Positions 1 to 10,007 of a stretch of DNA of 13,128 bases are shown here, one piece after another. Both the position numbers and the translations under genes were made by a program. This DNA comes from CAYNJF01 sp964397555 (GTDB lineage Bacteria; Pseudomonadota; Gammaproteobacteria; Berkiellales; Berkiellaceae). The stretch is from assembly GCA_964397555.1 (NCBI GenBank), contig CAYNJF010000057.1:1-13128 (forward strand), written 5' to 3'. Numbering within the stretch: position 1 is the first letter of the stretch; each line of letters starts with the position of its first letter. The notes under the pieces are model-generated. The model was not told the DNA's origin, made no database searches, and was given only the letters and a program-made list of their open reading frames with translations.

Positions 1-3000
1 GTGGCGGAGACAACGACTTTAACGATGCCATCTTTGACATCCAAGAAGTGCATGAACCAAAAGTAACCATTCACGGTGGGGATAACTTATGGGGTGGTAA
101 GCTTTATTGGGGACGTGATCATGATGTCGATACCTTTAAGTTCACCGTCGGCGATGGGGTAGATACGATTCATGACTTTGAAGCGGGCATTGACCAGCTT
201 GTGATCTCAGGTTTCAATCCCAATGACGTGGCATACATCGCTCAAGGCAATGACACATTTATTCAGCTATCTCCTACCGAAGGTATCTACCTTAAAAACG
301 TTTCAATTTCTGAAGTCCAAGACAGCACAACTTTTATCGACCAACCCAGTGGGAATGAGGCTCCTGTGGCTGTGGATGACACCAACAGCCTTGGTGAAGA
401 TGATCCAGCATTGGTTGTTGGTGCTTCAGATCCAAACTCGCTGCTCGCCAATGATTCCGATCCTGATGGTGATCCGTTAACGGTGGTGGGATTATCCACG
501 ACAGGGGCTCCCAATACGGGCACGTTGATCTTATCTGGAGTCTATGGACTGCTAGAGGTCCAAGCCAATGGCTCTTATACCTATACGCTTAATACGAATG
601 CTCAAACCCTCAATGAGGGGCAAGCCGAGACTGATACCTTCACATACACCATCAGTGATGGGCAAGCGACTGATACTGCAGAGTTAGTGATTACGATAAC
701 CGGTGAAGAAGATGGGGTGGTGATCACCGGCCAAAGTACAGGGGCGGTGTTTGAAGATGNNNNNNNNNNNNNNNNNNNNNNNNNNNNNNNNNNNNNNNNN
801 NNNNNNNNNNNNNNNNNNNNNNNNNNNNNNNNNNNNNNNNNNNNNNNNNNNNNNNNNNNCGAGCACGGCAGATGGAGAGACTCAAACCCAGGATGTTGTG
901 ATTACCATCACCGGGGAAGAAGATGGGGTGGTGATCACCGGCCAAAGTACAGGGGCGGTGTTTGAAGATGGGACACAAAGTGCCACAGGTACGTTGGGCG
1001 CTGAGGATGCGGACGCTGGCGACAACCCAAGCTTTACCCCGATTGTGGGACAACAAGGTACCTACGGTAGCTTCAGCATCAATGCTGCTGGGGTATGGAG
1101 TTACGCGTTGGATAACAGCGCGGCTCAAGCGTTAAGCGGTGGAGAGCAAGTCACAGAGACTTATCAGGTAACCGCGAGCACGGCAGATGGAGAGACTCAA
1201 ACCCAGGATGTTGTGATTACCATCACCGGTGAGAATGACAGTCCAATCATCACCACAAGCAATATGGAATCTGTGGATGAAAATATCTCAGCAGATACCG
1301 TTGTTTTGGATATAGATAGTTTCGATGCTGAAAACGATCAAGAAGGCGCAGGCTTGGTATATTCATTTTCAAACGTGAATAACGGAGGCCCTGACAATAG
1401 TCAGTTTAATTTGGATGTGAATACTGGAGAGCTAACCTTCAAAGTCTCTCCTGATTTTGAAGCTCCAACTGATGCTGACGCCAACAACCAATATTTGGTT
1501 CAAGTAACGGTGACCGACTCGTTCGGTGGGACTGGTACCCAAGCCTTTGCGATTAACGTAAATGATTTACCAGATGTTGAGGTTTTTAACCCAGATAACA
1601 TTGAGGTTACGACTAATTTAGACAATGTATTTACTGCCTTTGATGACAGTAAGTCTGCTCAAGAGAACTTTGATTTGATGACATCGAGCGGGGATGGCCT
1701 GTCGCTTCGTGAGGCGATTGATTTAGCTAATAATCTTGACTCAGATGCAAGAATAATCCTTGAATCAAGTACCACCTATCAACTAAGCCAGAGTGCGATG
1801 GGTTCAGAGCTTAGTCGAGAGCTGGATAACTCAGTTGGCGATCTGGATGTAGGCAATCGTAATGATAATAGGATTACCATTGAGTCTAATGGCAGCAATA
1901 CGGTTGTAGAGTCAGATGGGGATTCAAGAGTATTTCATCTAGGTGGACAAGTAACACTGTCTGGCATGACTGTTCGTGGAGGATTTGAAGAGGGCGATGG
2001 TGGCGGTATTTATGCTTCCGGCTTTGGTAATGTCCTCGATGCTCTTGATGTGAACAGTAACCAAGCACGAAACGGGGGTGGAGTTTACTCAGAAGGCAAC
2101 GCGCAAACAACCCTCTCGAACGATATTACTATCCAGAACTCAACCTTTTCTGGTAATACTGCAGGTATCTCCAATGCCTATGGTGACTTCAGTGGTTTAG
2201 GCGTTGACTTGTTTATTGAGGTGAGCGAGCCCTTATCGGATTTTGGCTTTAATAATGATTTTTCCAGCCAAGTCAATGGCATCACACAAAACGTTGAGCG
2301 CTTTGTTTTGATCGGTGTCAATACGTCAGAGGACAATGTTGGCTTTGTTCAAGGGTTTACCTCCTACGATGTAAACTCGGATTTTCTTAATAATTATCAA
2401 AATTACGAACAGGATGGGATTACTTTAAGAGAGGCTGCCGAGCTTGCCAATAACATTGATTTTGCTAATGCGATCATTCGTTTACCAGGGGCTGATCCAC
2501 TTAATCCCTTTTCAACTGAATTCAATGCTCTTCTTGAGCTTAATGATGAGGATAATGTTGAGCCAGAAATTGGTTTTGATAATTCGGTTGGGGACATCGA
2601 CATTGGTAACGAAGAAGGGTTCTCCGTAATATTGGAGGGCGAGACAGCCTTGAGCTCTATCATAGAAGCGAGTCCATCAGGTTTTAATGGGGCCTTTGAG
2701 GATAGGATCCTTCAGCTTGAAGGCAATGTTCTTGTCCGGGATCTAACGGTGCGCGGTGGTAATGGAGTTGATTACGGAGGGGGTATATTTGCCCTGGCCA
2801 ATGACCCTCTAAGCGATGCACCAATACCCAATTCAGTGAACATTGAGGGAGTGTCCATCGAAAGTAATATTGCTAATATTGCTGGTGGTGGGGTGTTTGC
2901 AAACGAAGGGGTGTTTGTCTCAGACTCAAAAATATCCAATAACGCCGCCGAAGAAGAATTCAATACAGGACAAGGTGGCGGTATCGCGGTTGTTGAGGAT

Positions 3001-6000
3001 GACGGCTCGTTTAGTAACTTGGCTGGTACGGTCGAGTTCGGCGCTGGGAATCAATTTGAGTTCAACTCACCCAACAACGTGGATGTGTTTGAACCCGTGT
3101 TCAATATTGTCTTGAACGATATTACAGAGCTTGATCGCTATACAGCCTATCAGAAACAATTGAATGGGACAGAAGAAGGCTCCATTGAAGAGTTCCTAGC
3201 CAATTTAGATTTCATGAAAACTGAGAATATTTCAATCTTTGGGGATGAAAACCTATCTTTACGTCAAGCCGTTGAGCTTGCTAATCATGTGAACGCACCA
3301 AGCATTGTTATCGAATTAGACGCAAATTTAACATACTCTTTGGGCATTGTAGACACGGTCAATGATTTTGGTGATGTTGGTTTGTTAGAGAGTTTTAATG
3401 AGGCCAACAATGCTGTCAACGACATCGATGTGGGTAATGTTTACGGATCTCAGATCACGATTCGCTCACAAGGCGATGATTCAAATGGTGTTGGCCCTGA
3501 AAAAGCCTCAATTACCTCATTTTTCGATGCTACCAGAATTTTCCAAATCAATGGTAATGTGGTGTTGGATAATCTTCAAATTGAAAATGGACTTACTCTT
3601 GGACGAGGTGGAGGTGTCTTGGCCCTTGGTGAAGGTAATGTGATTAATGAAGTTGATTTCAATGGAAATACCGCCTCCGTTGGTGGTGGGGTGTACATTG
3701 AAGGCGTTGACCCTGCAGTTCCCGTGGATCCATTTACTCCACAAGCTCCTACTACATTGGTACAAAAAACCTCCTTTACCTCGAACCAAGCCCAAGAAGC
3801 CATCGAGGCTGAGCCTTTTGAACGTGATGGCACCGCAGGTGGGCTTGCTTTCGAAGAACTAAACTATGACCCACTGTCTTTTGAGCTAGACAATACCTTT
3901 AATTTTAATTCACCTACAGATATTGAACAAATCGAGTTTACACGCCTTGTGGTGACAAGTTCGAATGATCAATACACCATGTATGATCAAGGATTGGATT
4001 TTGAATTAAACCGTATCAACATGGAAAACTTGGGCGGTCTTTCTTTAAGAGAAGCGGTTGAGCTCGCCAACTTTGCCGATCAGGATGTCTTGATTACGTT
4101 TGATGAATCTGTATCTACAGCAGAAGTATTAATCCAGAATGGTGGACAAGAAGGCATTGATGATTTAGATAATAGCGTTGGAGACATCGATGTCAACAAC
4201 ATCAACGGACACACCATTACCATAGCCGGCTCTCTTGAGCAAGAAACCACGATACAAGGCGATAGTTTTACCCAGTCAAGATTGTTGCAAGTCTCCGGCG
4301 ATGCGGTTATCCAAGATTTGACGCTGACTGGAGCGAACTCCGATGAGGACGGGGGGGCAATTTATGCCAAAGGAAGTAAGATATATCTTGATGGCCTAAC
4401 GGTCACGGGTAACGTCGGTGGTGATGTTGGTGGTGGTATTTTCTTATCCGATAATGCGTTCTTATTTAACTCGTTAGTTCAAGGCAATACACTTTCTAAC
4501 TTTTTTGCTTCTGAGGTGAGTTACACCAACGAAGCGGCCGAGCTTTACTTCAAGAGCTCCATTGCTGACTTTGAATTGGTTGAGGCTGCACCAGAGGGAT
4601 TAACGATTGAGGTGACCTCTCAGGAGGATGATGAACTCATACTTGGTGATGAAGTTGATTTTGCTGCATGGCAAGAACGTTTGGATTTAGATCCACTAGC
4701 AGAGTTCCAATTTAACTTGGCGCGCGCTGAGTTTGGGCAGGGAGTCTCTTTAAGAGAAGCCATTGATATTGCCAATAATCAGAGACTTGGTGATGCTACG
4801 GTTTTATTCACTCAAGGGCTCGAAGTTACCATAAATAAAAATTTCTCATCAGATCAGCTTCGAGAAGATGAAAATGAGTTTGATAACACCTGGGGAGACT
4901 TTGATGTATTAGGGGTTCATGGACAAAAAGTAACCATTGATGGAAACGGTGGGAGTGTTACGACGGTAACTAATCTTGAAAACACCGTATTCTTTGAGGC
5001 CGATGTTCGTCATTTTCAATTGGGCGGTTTTGCGGAAGTTTCAAACCTAACGCTCTTTAGAGGACGTGGAATAGGTGAGGGAGGCACCGAAGTCAATACG
5101 CCCTTTGAGACGAATCTTGGCGGTAATGGGGGCTCTATTCTATCGCTTGCCTCAGAAGCTTTGATTGACAATGTGGAGATAGATAGCTCAAGCGCCTTTG
5201 GTGCAGGCGGTGGTATCTACGCGAATGAAAATACAACGATTCAAAATAGCACGATTGGTGGGAGTTTCACCTCAGGTGTGTCCAAGGGTGATGAGTTCAT
5301 TAATGTGACCTACACAAACTCTGCTTTAGATCCGGACGATGCACAGTTCAACAATGACTTGGATGAAGGTGCATTATTCGAGGAATTTGAATACATCATT
5401 CAAGTCGACACCACCATCGATGAATTTACGGCCTGGGAAGAGTTAGCCGAAGACGACCTCATCGAATACTACCTCAATTTAGATAGAATGCGAGAAGGCG
5501 ACGGCATATCCTTACGTGAAGCTGTTGAAGTTGCAAACAACGCAAATGTTGGTGATATTACCATATCACTCGACGAACAATTTGACAGCTCTGATCCACT
5601 TAGCCCGCCTGTTTTAAGTGGCTTTACCTTTGATTTATCCATTGATGATGTGAATAACATAGAATCGGATTTCGAGATGAATAACTCAGTCGGTGATATT
5701 GATGTGTTCAACACCAATGGATTTACCATCAATATTCTACCGGAGTTTGGTGTGGCAGCCGTGGACACGCTAACGACTATATCCTCCTCAAGCATTTCAG
5801 ATAGAGTCTTACAACTCGATGGTAATGTCAATTTAAGTTCTGTGCGTATTTTAGATGGAAGCTCTGTCCTAGAAGGGGGAGGGATTTACACTGGTGATGG
5901 GCAAATCAATTTAAATAATATCTTCTTTGCTTCAAATGAGGCAGACTCGGCCGGTGCTTTACTCGCGGGAGAAAATACCGTGGTACAGGATTCTTTCTTC

Positions 6001-7461
6001 ACGGGTAATTTAGCCACAAGAGCCGTCACCTCCGAGGGCATTGGTCTTGCTGATCATGTCATTTACTCAAACATTAATTCAAGACCAAACGATGGTAATA
6101 ACAACAATCAATTCACAACGCTTGTGGGGAATATTGACGTTGCAACAAGAATCGTTGCAACCACTCGAGGAGATGAGTTCTCTCCTTGGGAGAATAATCC
6201 ACCATTAAGTGTAGTCAATGACTTTTCTGTGTTTGCCTATAACTTCGAACAGTTTTCACAGGTTGATGTTCTTTCGAATCAGAATGGTCTTAGTGTTCGA
6301 GAGGCCATTGAGCTTGCCAACAATGCAAACATCGGCCCGATTCAAATTTATTTGCCAGATGATACCGAAATCAATGGTGGTAACGTTTACTCGCTATCCA
6401 TTGAGGATGATATGAATGCAGAAAATGTTGTGCAATTTAACAACGAGGTGGGTGACTTAGACTTGGCCAACGTATTTGGCGAACTTACGGTCATCGAGGG
6501 AGCGCCCGATGCGAACATACGCATATCTGATGGGAATGGTGAAGATCGAATTATTCAACTGGGAGGCCGAACATCAGTTATTGGCCTTGGGTTGGGAAGC
6601 GTACTCGAAGATCCCATTGTAGAAGGTCCTGGTGGCGGTGCCTATGCATCAGGAACCATGATTTTCTTAGATGGACTTACTATAAATTCGAATGATGCAT
6701 TAACGGGTGGTGGCCTTTATGCCGATTGGGGAACCCAAATAGCTAATTCATCGTTTGGTTTCAATGATGCCATTTTTGGACCGGGTGCCTTAGCTTTTGT
6801 TGACCCAGATCTCAACTTATCCACGGTATCAGAATCTTTGAACTCATTTCCTGCCATCGCCCAAGTACCGTTTACGATTTACGCTGACAACACACTTGAT
6901 GAGTTTACTGCCTGGGATGAAACTCTAGGCTCGACTGCGCTAGACGATTTTCTTGAGAATCGAGATAGGATGACCTTGGATGGAGGCTTAAGCCTTCGTG
7001 AGGCCGTGGAGCTCGCCAATAACGTTGATATTGATGGAATTAATAATGCTATTGTTAATCCAATGGCGAATCCCTTTACAGACATTCGTATTGAGCTTGT
7101 TCCCAATGAGACTTATCAGCTAAATCAATCTTTAAATATTGATAATCCAGATGCCTCTGTTACCATTGGCAGCCTATCAAACACGGCAACCATTGATGCC
7201 AATAATGAACAACTTAATCTTTCCCCAGATGATACCATTGAGACAAGTGTGACAGTAACCAATATTGCGGGCTCTCAAGTTTTGAGCTTATCAACGTTAA
7301 GTCTGAATGATGTAGTCGAGGATAACACCGACTTAGACACGCTTCTTGGCGAGGCGAGCAATGAGCCAGACATGCATGCCACAGCCAATGATGTACCGAT
7401 AAGCACAACGCTTGACAGTCCTGAAAATACCTTGATTGAATCTTTCAATGTTGTTGATTAG
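1..7461 (+). CDS. Giant RTX/VCBS/CSLREA-repeat secreted adhesin-like protein (5' end outside window, internal assembly gap)
   Basis: The frame is open from base 3 to the TAA... stop region ending at 7461, apart from the N gap, giving about 2,450 visible residues. In order: a DUF4114-like end (GGDNDFNDAIF, bases 3-35); a serralysin/RTX C-terminal-like module (DTFKFTVGDGVDTIHDFEAG, then GIYLKNVSIS, about 129-350); a VCBS-type Ig domain (about 360-704, with SLLANDSDPDGDPLTVVGL and NGSYTYTL); 315-bp VCBS tandem copies (705-1230); a cadherin-like domain (about 1231-1575); then eight CSLREA-type beta-helix-like modules (1600-7461). I see no cysteine in frame. The composition is acidic and Asn/Gly/Asp rich, as in large type I-secreted Ca-binding adhesins. 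Left and right parts appear in different frames only because the gap is filled with 100 Ns; repeat phase restores one frame. No secretion ATPase is in view, so export by a type I system is inferred. Apparent starts at 48 and 751 are not real initiators. Confidence 0.86.
705..1230 (+). repeat. Tandem VCBS repeat, 315-bp (105-residue) unit, at least two copies
   Basis: A complete copy lies at 916-1230 (starting EEDGVVITGQSTGAVFED, containing GTYGSFSINAAGVWSYALDN and ending VVITITGE). A second copy is split by the N gap (705-759 and 860-915). Near-perfect nucleotide identity between copies indicates recent duplication or gene conversion and explains the assembly collapse. The GSFSINAAGVWSYALDN strand is typical of VCBS domains in very long surface proteins of Gammaproteobacteria. 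The true copy number cannot be read here. Confidence 0.92.
760..859. other. Assembly gap of exactly 100 Ns inside a tandem repeat
   Basis: A run of exactly 100 Ns, the conventional placeholder for a gap of unknown length. The 55 bases before it (705-759) are identical to 916-970. The 56 bases after it (860-915) match 1175-1230 with one difference. Both flanks therefore belong to the same 315-bp VCBS unit. If repeat phase is kept, the missing sequence is 204 + 315n bp, a multiple of three, which joins the two reading frames without any frameshift. Confidence 0.97.
1600..7461 (+). repeat. Array of eight divergent CSLREA-type beta-helix modules
   Basis: Approximate module starts are 1600, 2302, 3100, 3943, 4600, 5392, 6148 and 6868. 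SLREA-like cores are at 1702 (SLREA), 2422 (TLREA), 3256 (SLRQA), 4042, 4747, 5509 (SLREA), 6292 (SVREA) and 6991 (SLREA), spaced 233-278 codons apart. Each core is followed by A(V/I)ELANN-like residues. Modules 1-7 then carry an NSVGDIDV-like motif (starts 1828, 2581, 3409, 4171, 4885, 5683, 6442), a TI-x-G strand, an R-x-(L/F)Q(L/V)-G strand and GGG(I/V)(Y/F) turns. That order matches the parallel-beta-helix portion of CSLREA-domain proteins. The Cys of the canonical motif is replaced by Leu, Ile or Val-type residues. Module 8 keeps the core but lacks the GDIDV motif and glycine-rich turns. Copies are diverged at DNA level, so the array is old. Confidence 0.82.
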
Positions 7462-7513
7462 TTAATGTCATATCATTGGTCTTGAACCACAGGAGTCATT
7501 GACTAGGCTAGAC

Positions 7514-7555
7514 AAAAAAAGCTGCGAGCGAATAAAGGATACCCTTTATTCGCTC
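7514..7555 (-). terminator. Rho-independent terminator of the ankyrin-like gene, possibly bidirectional
   Basis: There is a perfect 13-bp stem, GAGCGAATAAAGG (7526-7538) with CCTTTATTCGCTC (7543-7555), and a 4-nt loop ATAC. Read on the minus strand it is followed after 5 nt by seven Ts (7520-7514). The stem begins within the TGA stop (7554-7556) of the ankyrin-like gene. On the plus strand the nearest T-run (about 7573-7579) is some 18 nt past the stem, so termination of the adhesin transcript here is possible but weaker. Confidence 0.85.
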
Positions 7556-10007
7556 ATGCTTTGAGTGGACTTGATTTTTTAACTAGGTTTGCTTTTTGTT
7601 TTTTTATCCCATGTTCGTCCTGCTGGTTACTGTTTTCATTTTGCCTGACTCCGATACGATAACCTATGTTAGCCATTCTTGAATAGGAACAATGGCCATC
7701 CGCGTTAAACTCCCTACCATCAGCATAAAAGCCAGGCAGATATGGTCCTACGCAGTCAATGACTTCTGGAGGCAGACCGCTCTTTGCCATAGCAATAATG
7801 CCATGATTGTTGGTGTCGATGGTTTTTTGTTTATTAACTATCGCAGCTTTAAGAGCCGGGTGTTGAGTTGCAAGCCTACGACAAGCTTGTCGCGCCCGCT
7901 CGCTCAGTTCATCCTCACCGATGGTCGATATATCTACACCATCATTTGCTTGAAGTAATTCTTTGTACTCAAATCTTGAACGCTCATGCTTAAGTAAAGT
8001 TAAGCAACTTTCAAGTCTGCCATAATAGGCATTTTCCTCAAGCAGCTTACGAAAGTAACTATCATAAAAGTCTTTATCATAAGGTCTATATGTAAATCCG
8101 CCTATCATCCTTGTGGTTTCTTTGTGTCGATCAATCCGACCAAACAATTCTGTAAGGCAGGTATTGATGTATGCGCTCTGATTTTTAACGCAGGCTTCTT
8201 TGAGCATGCCTTCAATAAGCCAACCATTATATTGTGACCAAACATGATATTGACCGAAAAAGGCTTGTAAAAAGTGTGGGTTGCTCGTGCACAGCAGCGA
8301 TTTTGAAATCTTGTCAATTAACCTTCTATCCGTAGCGTCAACTTGACTTAAGTAAACTTGGAAGGCATAAACGTTGTCTTCACTGATGACTGAGTTTATA
8401 AAACCCATTGGGTTATTCTTATAAAAAGCAACAATTTCCTCGTTTTGGAACATTCGAGCAAATAGCTTATTTGAACCCTTTAACAATCCCATATGGATGA
8501 AGTTTTTTAACCCTTCTTTGGTTTTGGGTAACAAACCCTTTGTAAAGCACAGGTACTCAATTAAGGCCTCTGAGGGTTCTCTTTGAAGCACTTGACTTAA
8601 AAAGAGGGGAGTTGTTTTTATGTGTTCAAGCAAGCCTGGATCATTGAGTAACGATTTAAAGATTTCAGTATGCTTGACCAGATTTAAGATGGCTAAAGTT
8701 TTATGTTTAAGGTTTAGCCTTGAAAAGAGTCGGTAGTCAGAAGCTGAAACAGCTTGGTCAATTTTTGCATTGCGCACTAACTGTCTGACCAATGCCTCTG
8801 GATAGCGCTCCTTTTCTCTTGAGTCATAAAAGTGACCCATAGAGGCTCTAAGCTTAGGGTACTCATCGGCTAAACTTAACAAAAGCTCATTCGTGAGAGC
8901 CTCACCCTCAAGTTCATGCACGTTATTTCCTAGGGAACGCTGCTCAAGACAATAGGCCTCTCTCACCGCAGGGACTTGAAGCAGTTTTATTACGATTTTA
9001 GGATGGCCATGGTATGCGGTCCGCTTTAGGATTTGGTTATTATTCACCGATAACACGTTTCTAATTTGCGGATATTCCAAAAACATGTCAACTAAAGCAG
9101 GTTTGTTGTTGACGCAAGCTCTTTGACAAAATCCAAGCACCCTTAGTGGATATTTATTTAAATACTCTTCGTTTAGAGTGTTTTCTAATAGATTGAAATG
9201 ATGTTTGAAGAGTCCACGATGGTCCTTTTCAATGACTAATGGGGTAAGTTCACTTAGTATGGGGTGAATGTGTCTGTTGATGACAAAATTTTCACTGAGT
9301 CGTTCAAGGGTTTCTACATCTTCGTCTAATACGAGCTTTTCATAGACTTTGATGAAAGATTGTTGAAATACCCTTGGGTATTCGGGCGATTTTCTAATCC
9401 AGTCAAACAGAGATTTATCTTCCATTTTTGAAAGAGCATATAAAACAGTCGCTCGTTCGGAGGATTCAGAAGGCAGTAGGGACTGGTAAGGCTTATGATA
9501 ATCTTGAAAAAGCGCTTTCGCTAATTTTAGAGAAAGTTTTTCAAGCATAAGTCTTGGGATAAACAGGGGGGTACTTCTTAGATGCCTTCTAAGCGCATCG
9601 TCCTCAAGCAACCATAAAAACAGTGCTTCATGTTTTTTGGCCAGCATCAGCATGTTATATTTTTCTTGCTTAGGATACGGTTTAAATGCATCCGCCCTGA
9701 GTAATACAAACGCAAATGCTAACTTTTCTTGTTCAATGGCGAGTTGTAACAACTTGTGTTCAGGATCTAGAATCATGCCACGGATATGAGGTTCATCCAG
9801 CAATTGTTCTAATTGTTGGCAATCATCTTTTTCGAGCGCTCTTTTGCACTTGCTGATTGGATCTAGTTCGCGGTCCATCTCGTTTGTTTCGGTGGGTGCT
9901 GGGACCGAGGTAGTCGTTGGGGTCACAGGGGGGCGGCCATTGAGTCCGACCAAGCGTTTGACGCTCGCTATCCCTTTTAAAACAAGTTGATATAAGTAAT
10001 TTACCAT
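7554..10007 (-). CDS. Degenerate ankyrin-like repeat protein with C-terminal F-box-like motif (817 aa)
   Basis: The protein is almost entirely predicted helical repeats with no signal peptide and no clear membrane segment. The best ankyrin-like stretch is residues 295-349 (ACVNNKPALVDMFLEYPQIR, then NNNQILKRTAYHGHPKIVIK and LLQVPAVR), which fits the 'neighbour/GH/LL' pattern of ankyrin hairpins seen in Legionellales effector-like proteins. Other helices are too diverged to assign. Residues 24-43 form a Pro/Thr linker. Residues about 129-179 and 449-495 resemble each other (both with H-(L/I)-(R/K)-(S/T)-TPLF). Near the end, LPPEVIDCVGPYLPG (745-759) resembles the start of an F-box, and the tail is Lys-rich. 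I chose the ATG at 10007-10005; a TTG at 10070 would add 21 residues, and neither has a good ribosome binding site. The gene stands alone, convergent with the adhesin. Protein-protein interaction is likely; a secreted effector role is inference only. Confidence 0.8.
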   Translation of the reverse strand: MVNYLYQLVLKGIASVKRLVGLNGRPPVTPTTTSVPAPTETNEMDRELDPISKCKRALEKDDCQQLEQLLDEPHIRGMILDPEHKLLQLAIEQEKLAFAFVLLRADAFKPYPKQEKYNMLMLAKKHEALFLWLLEDDALRRHLRSTPLFIPRLMLEKLSLKLAKALFQDYHKPYQSLLPSESSERATVLYALSKMEDKSLFDWIRKSPEYPRVFQQSFIKVYEKLVLDEDVETLERLSENFVINRHIHPILSELTPLVIEKDHRGLFKHHFNLLENTLNEEYLNKYPLRVLGFCQRACVNNKPALVDMFLEYPQIRNVLSVNNNQILKRTAYHGHPKIVIKLLQVPAVREAYCLEQRSLGNNVHELEGEALTNELLLSLADEYPKLRASMGHFYDSREKERYPEALVRQLVRNAKIDQAVSASDYRLFSRLNLKHKTLAILNLVKHTEIFKSLLNDPGLLEHIKTTPLFLSQVLQREPSEALIEYLCFTKGLLPKTKEGLKNFIHMGLLKGSNKLFARMFQNEEIVAFYKNNPMGFINSVISEDNVYAFQVYLSQVDATDRRLIDKISKSLLCTSNPHFLQAFFGQYHVWSQYNGWLIEGMLKEACVKNQSAYINTCLTELFGRIDRHKETTRMIGGFTYRPYDKDFYDSYFRKLLEENAYYGRLESCLTLLKHERSRFEYKELLQANDGVDISTIGEDELSERARQACRRLATQHPALKAAIVNKQKTIDTNNHGIIAMAKSGLPPEVIDCVGPYLPGFYADGREFNADGHCSYSRMANIGYRIGVRQNENSNQQDEHGIKKQKANLVKKSSPLKA

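Noticed and set aside
751..970. Two separate genes with a frameshift at the N gap (apparent starts near 751 and an apparent end at 965)
   Set aside because: The frame change comes from an arbitrary 100-N filler. The repeat phase on both sides predicts a gap divisible by three, and the sequence read after the gap in the left frame is not protein-like.
2403..5831. Several open frames of 60-120 codons inside the adhesin array on both strands
   Set aside because: They are shadows of the strongly biased repeat coding frame and show no independent start signals or domains.
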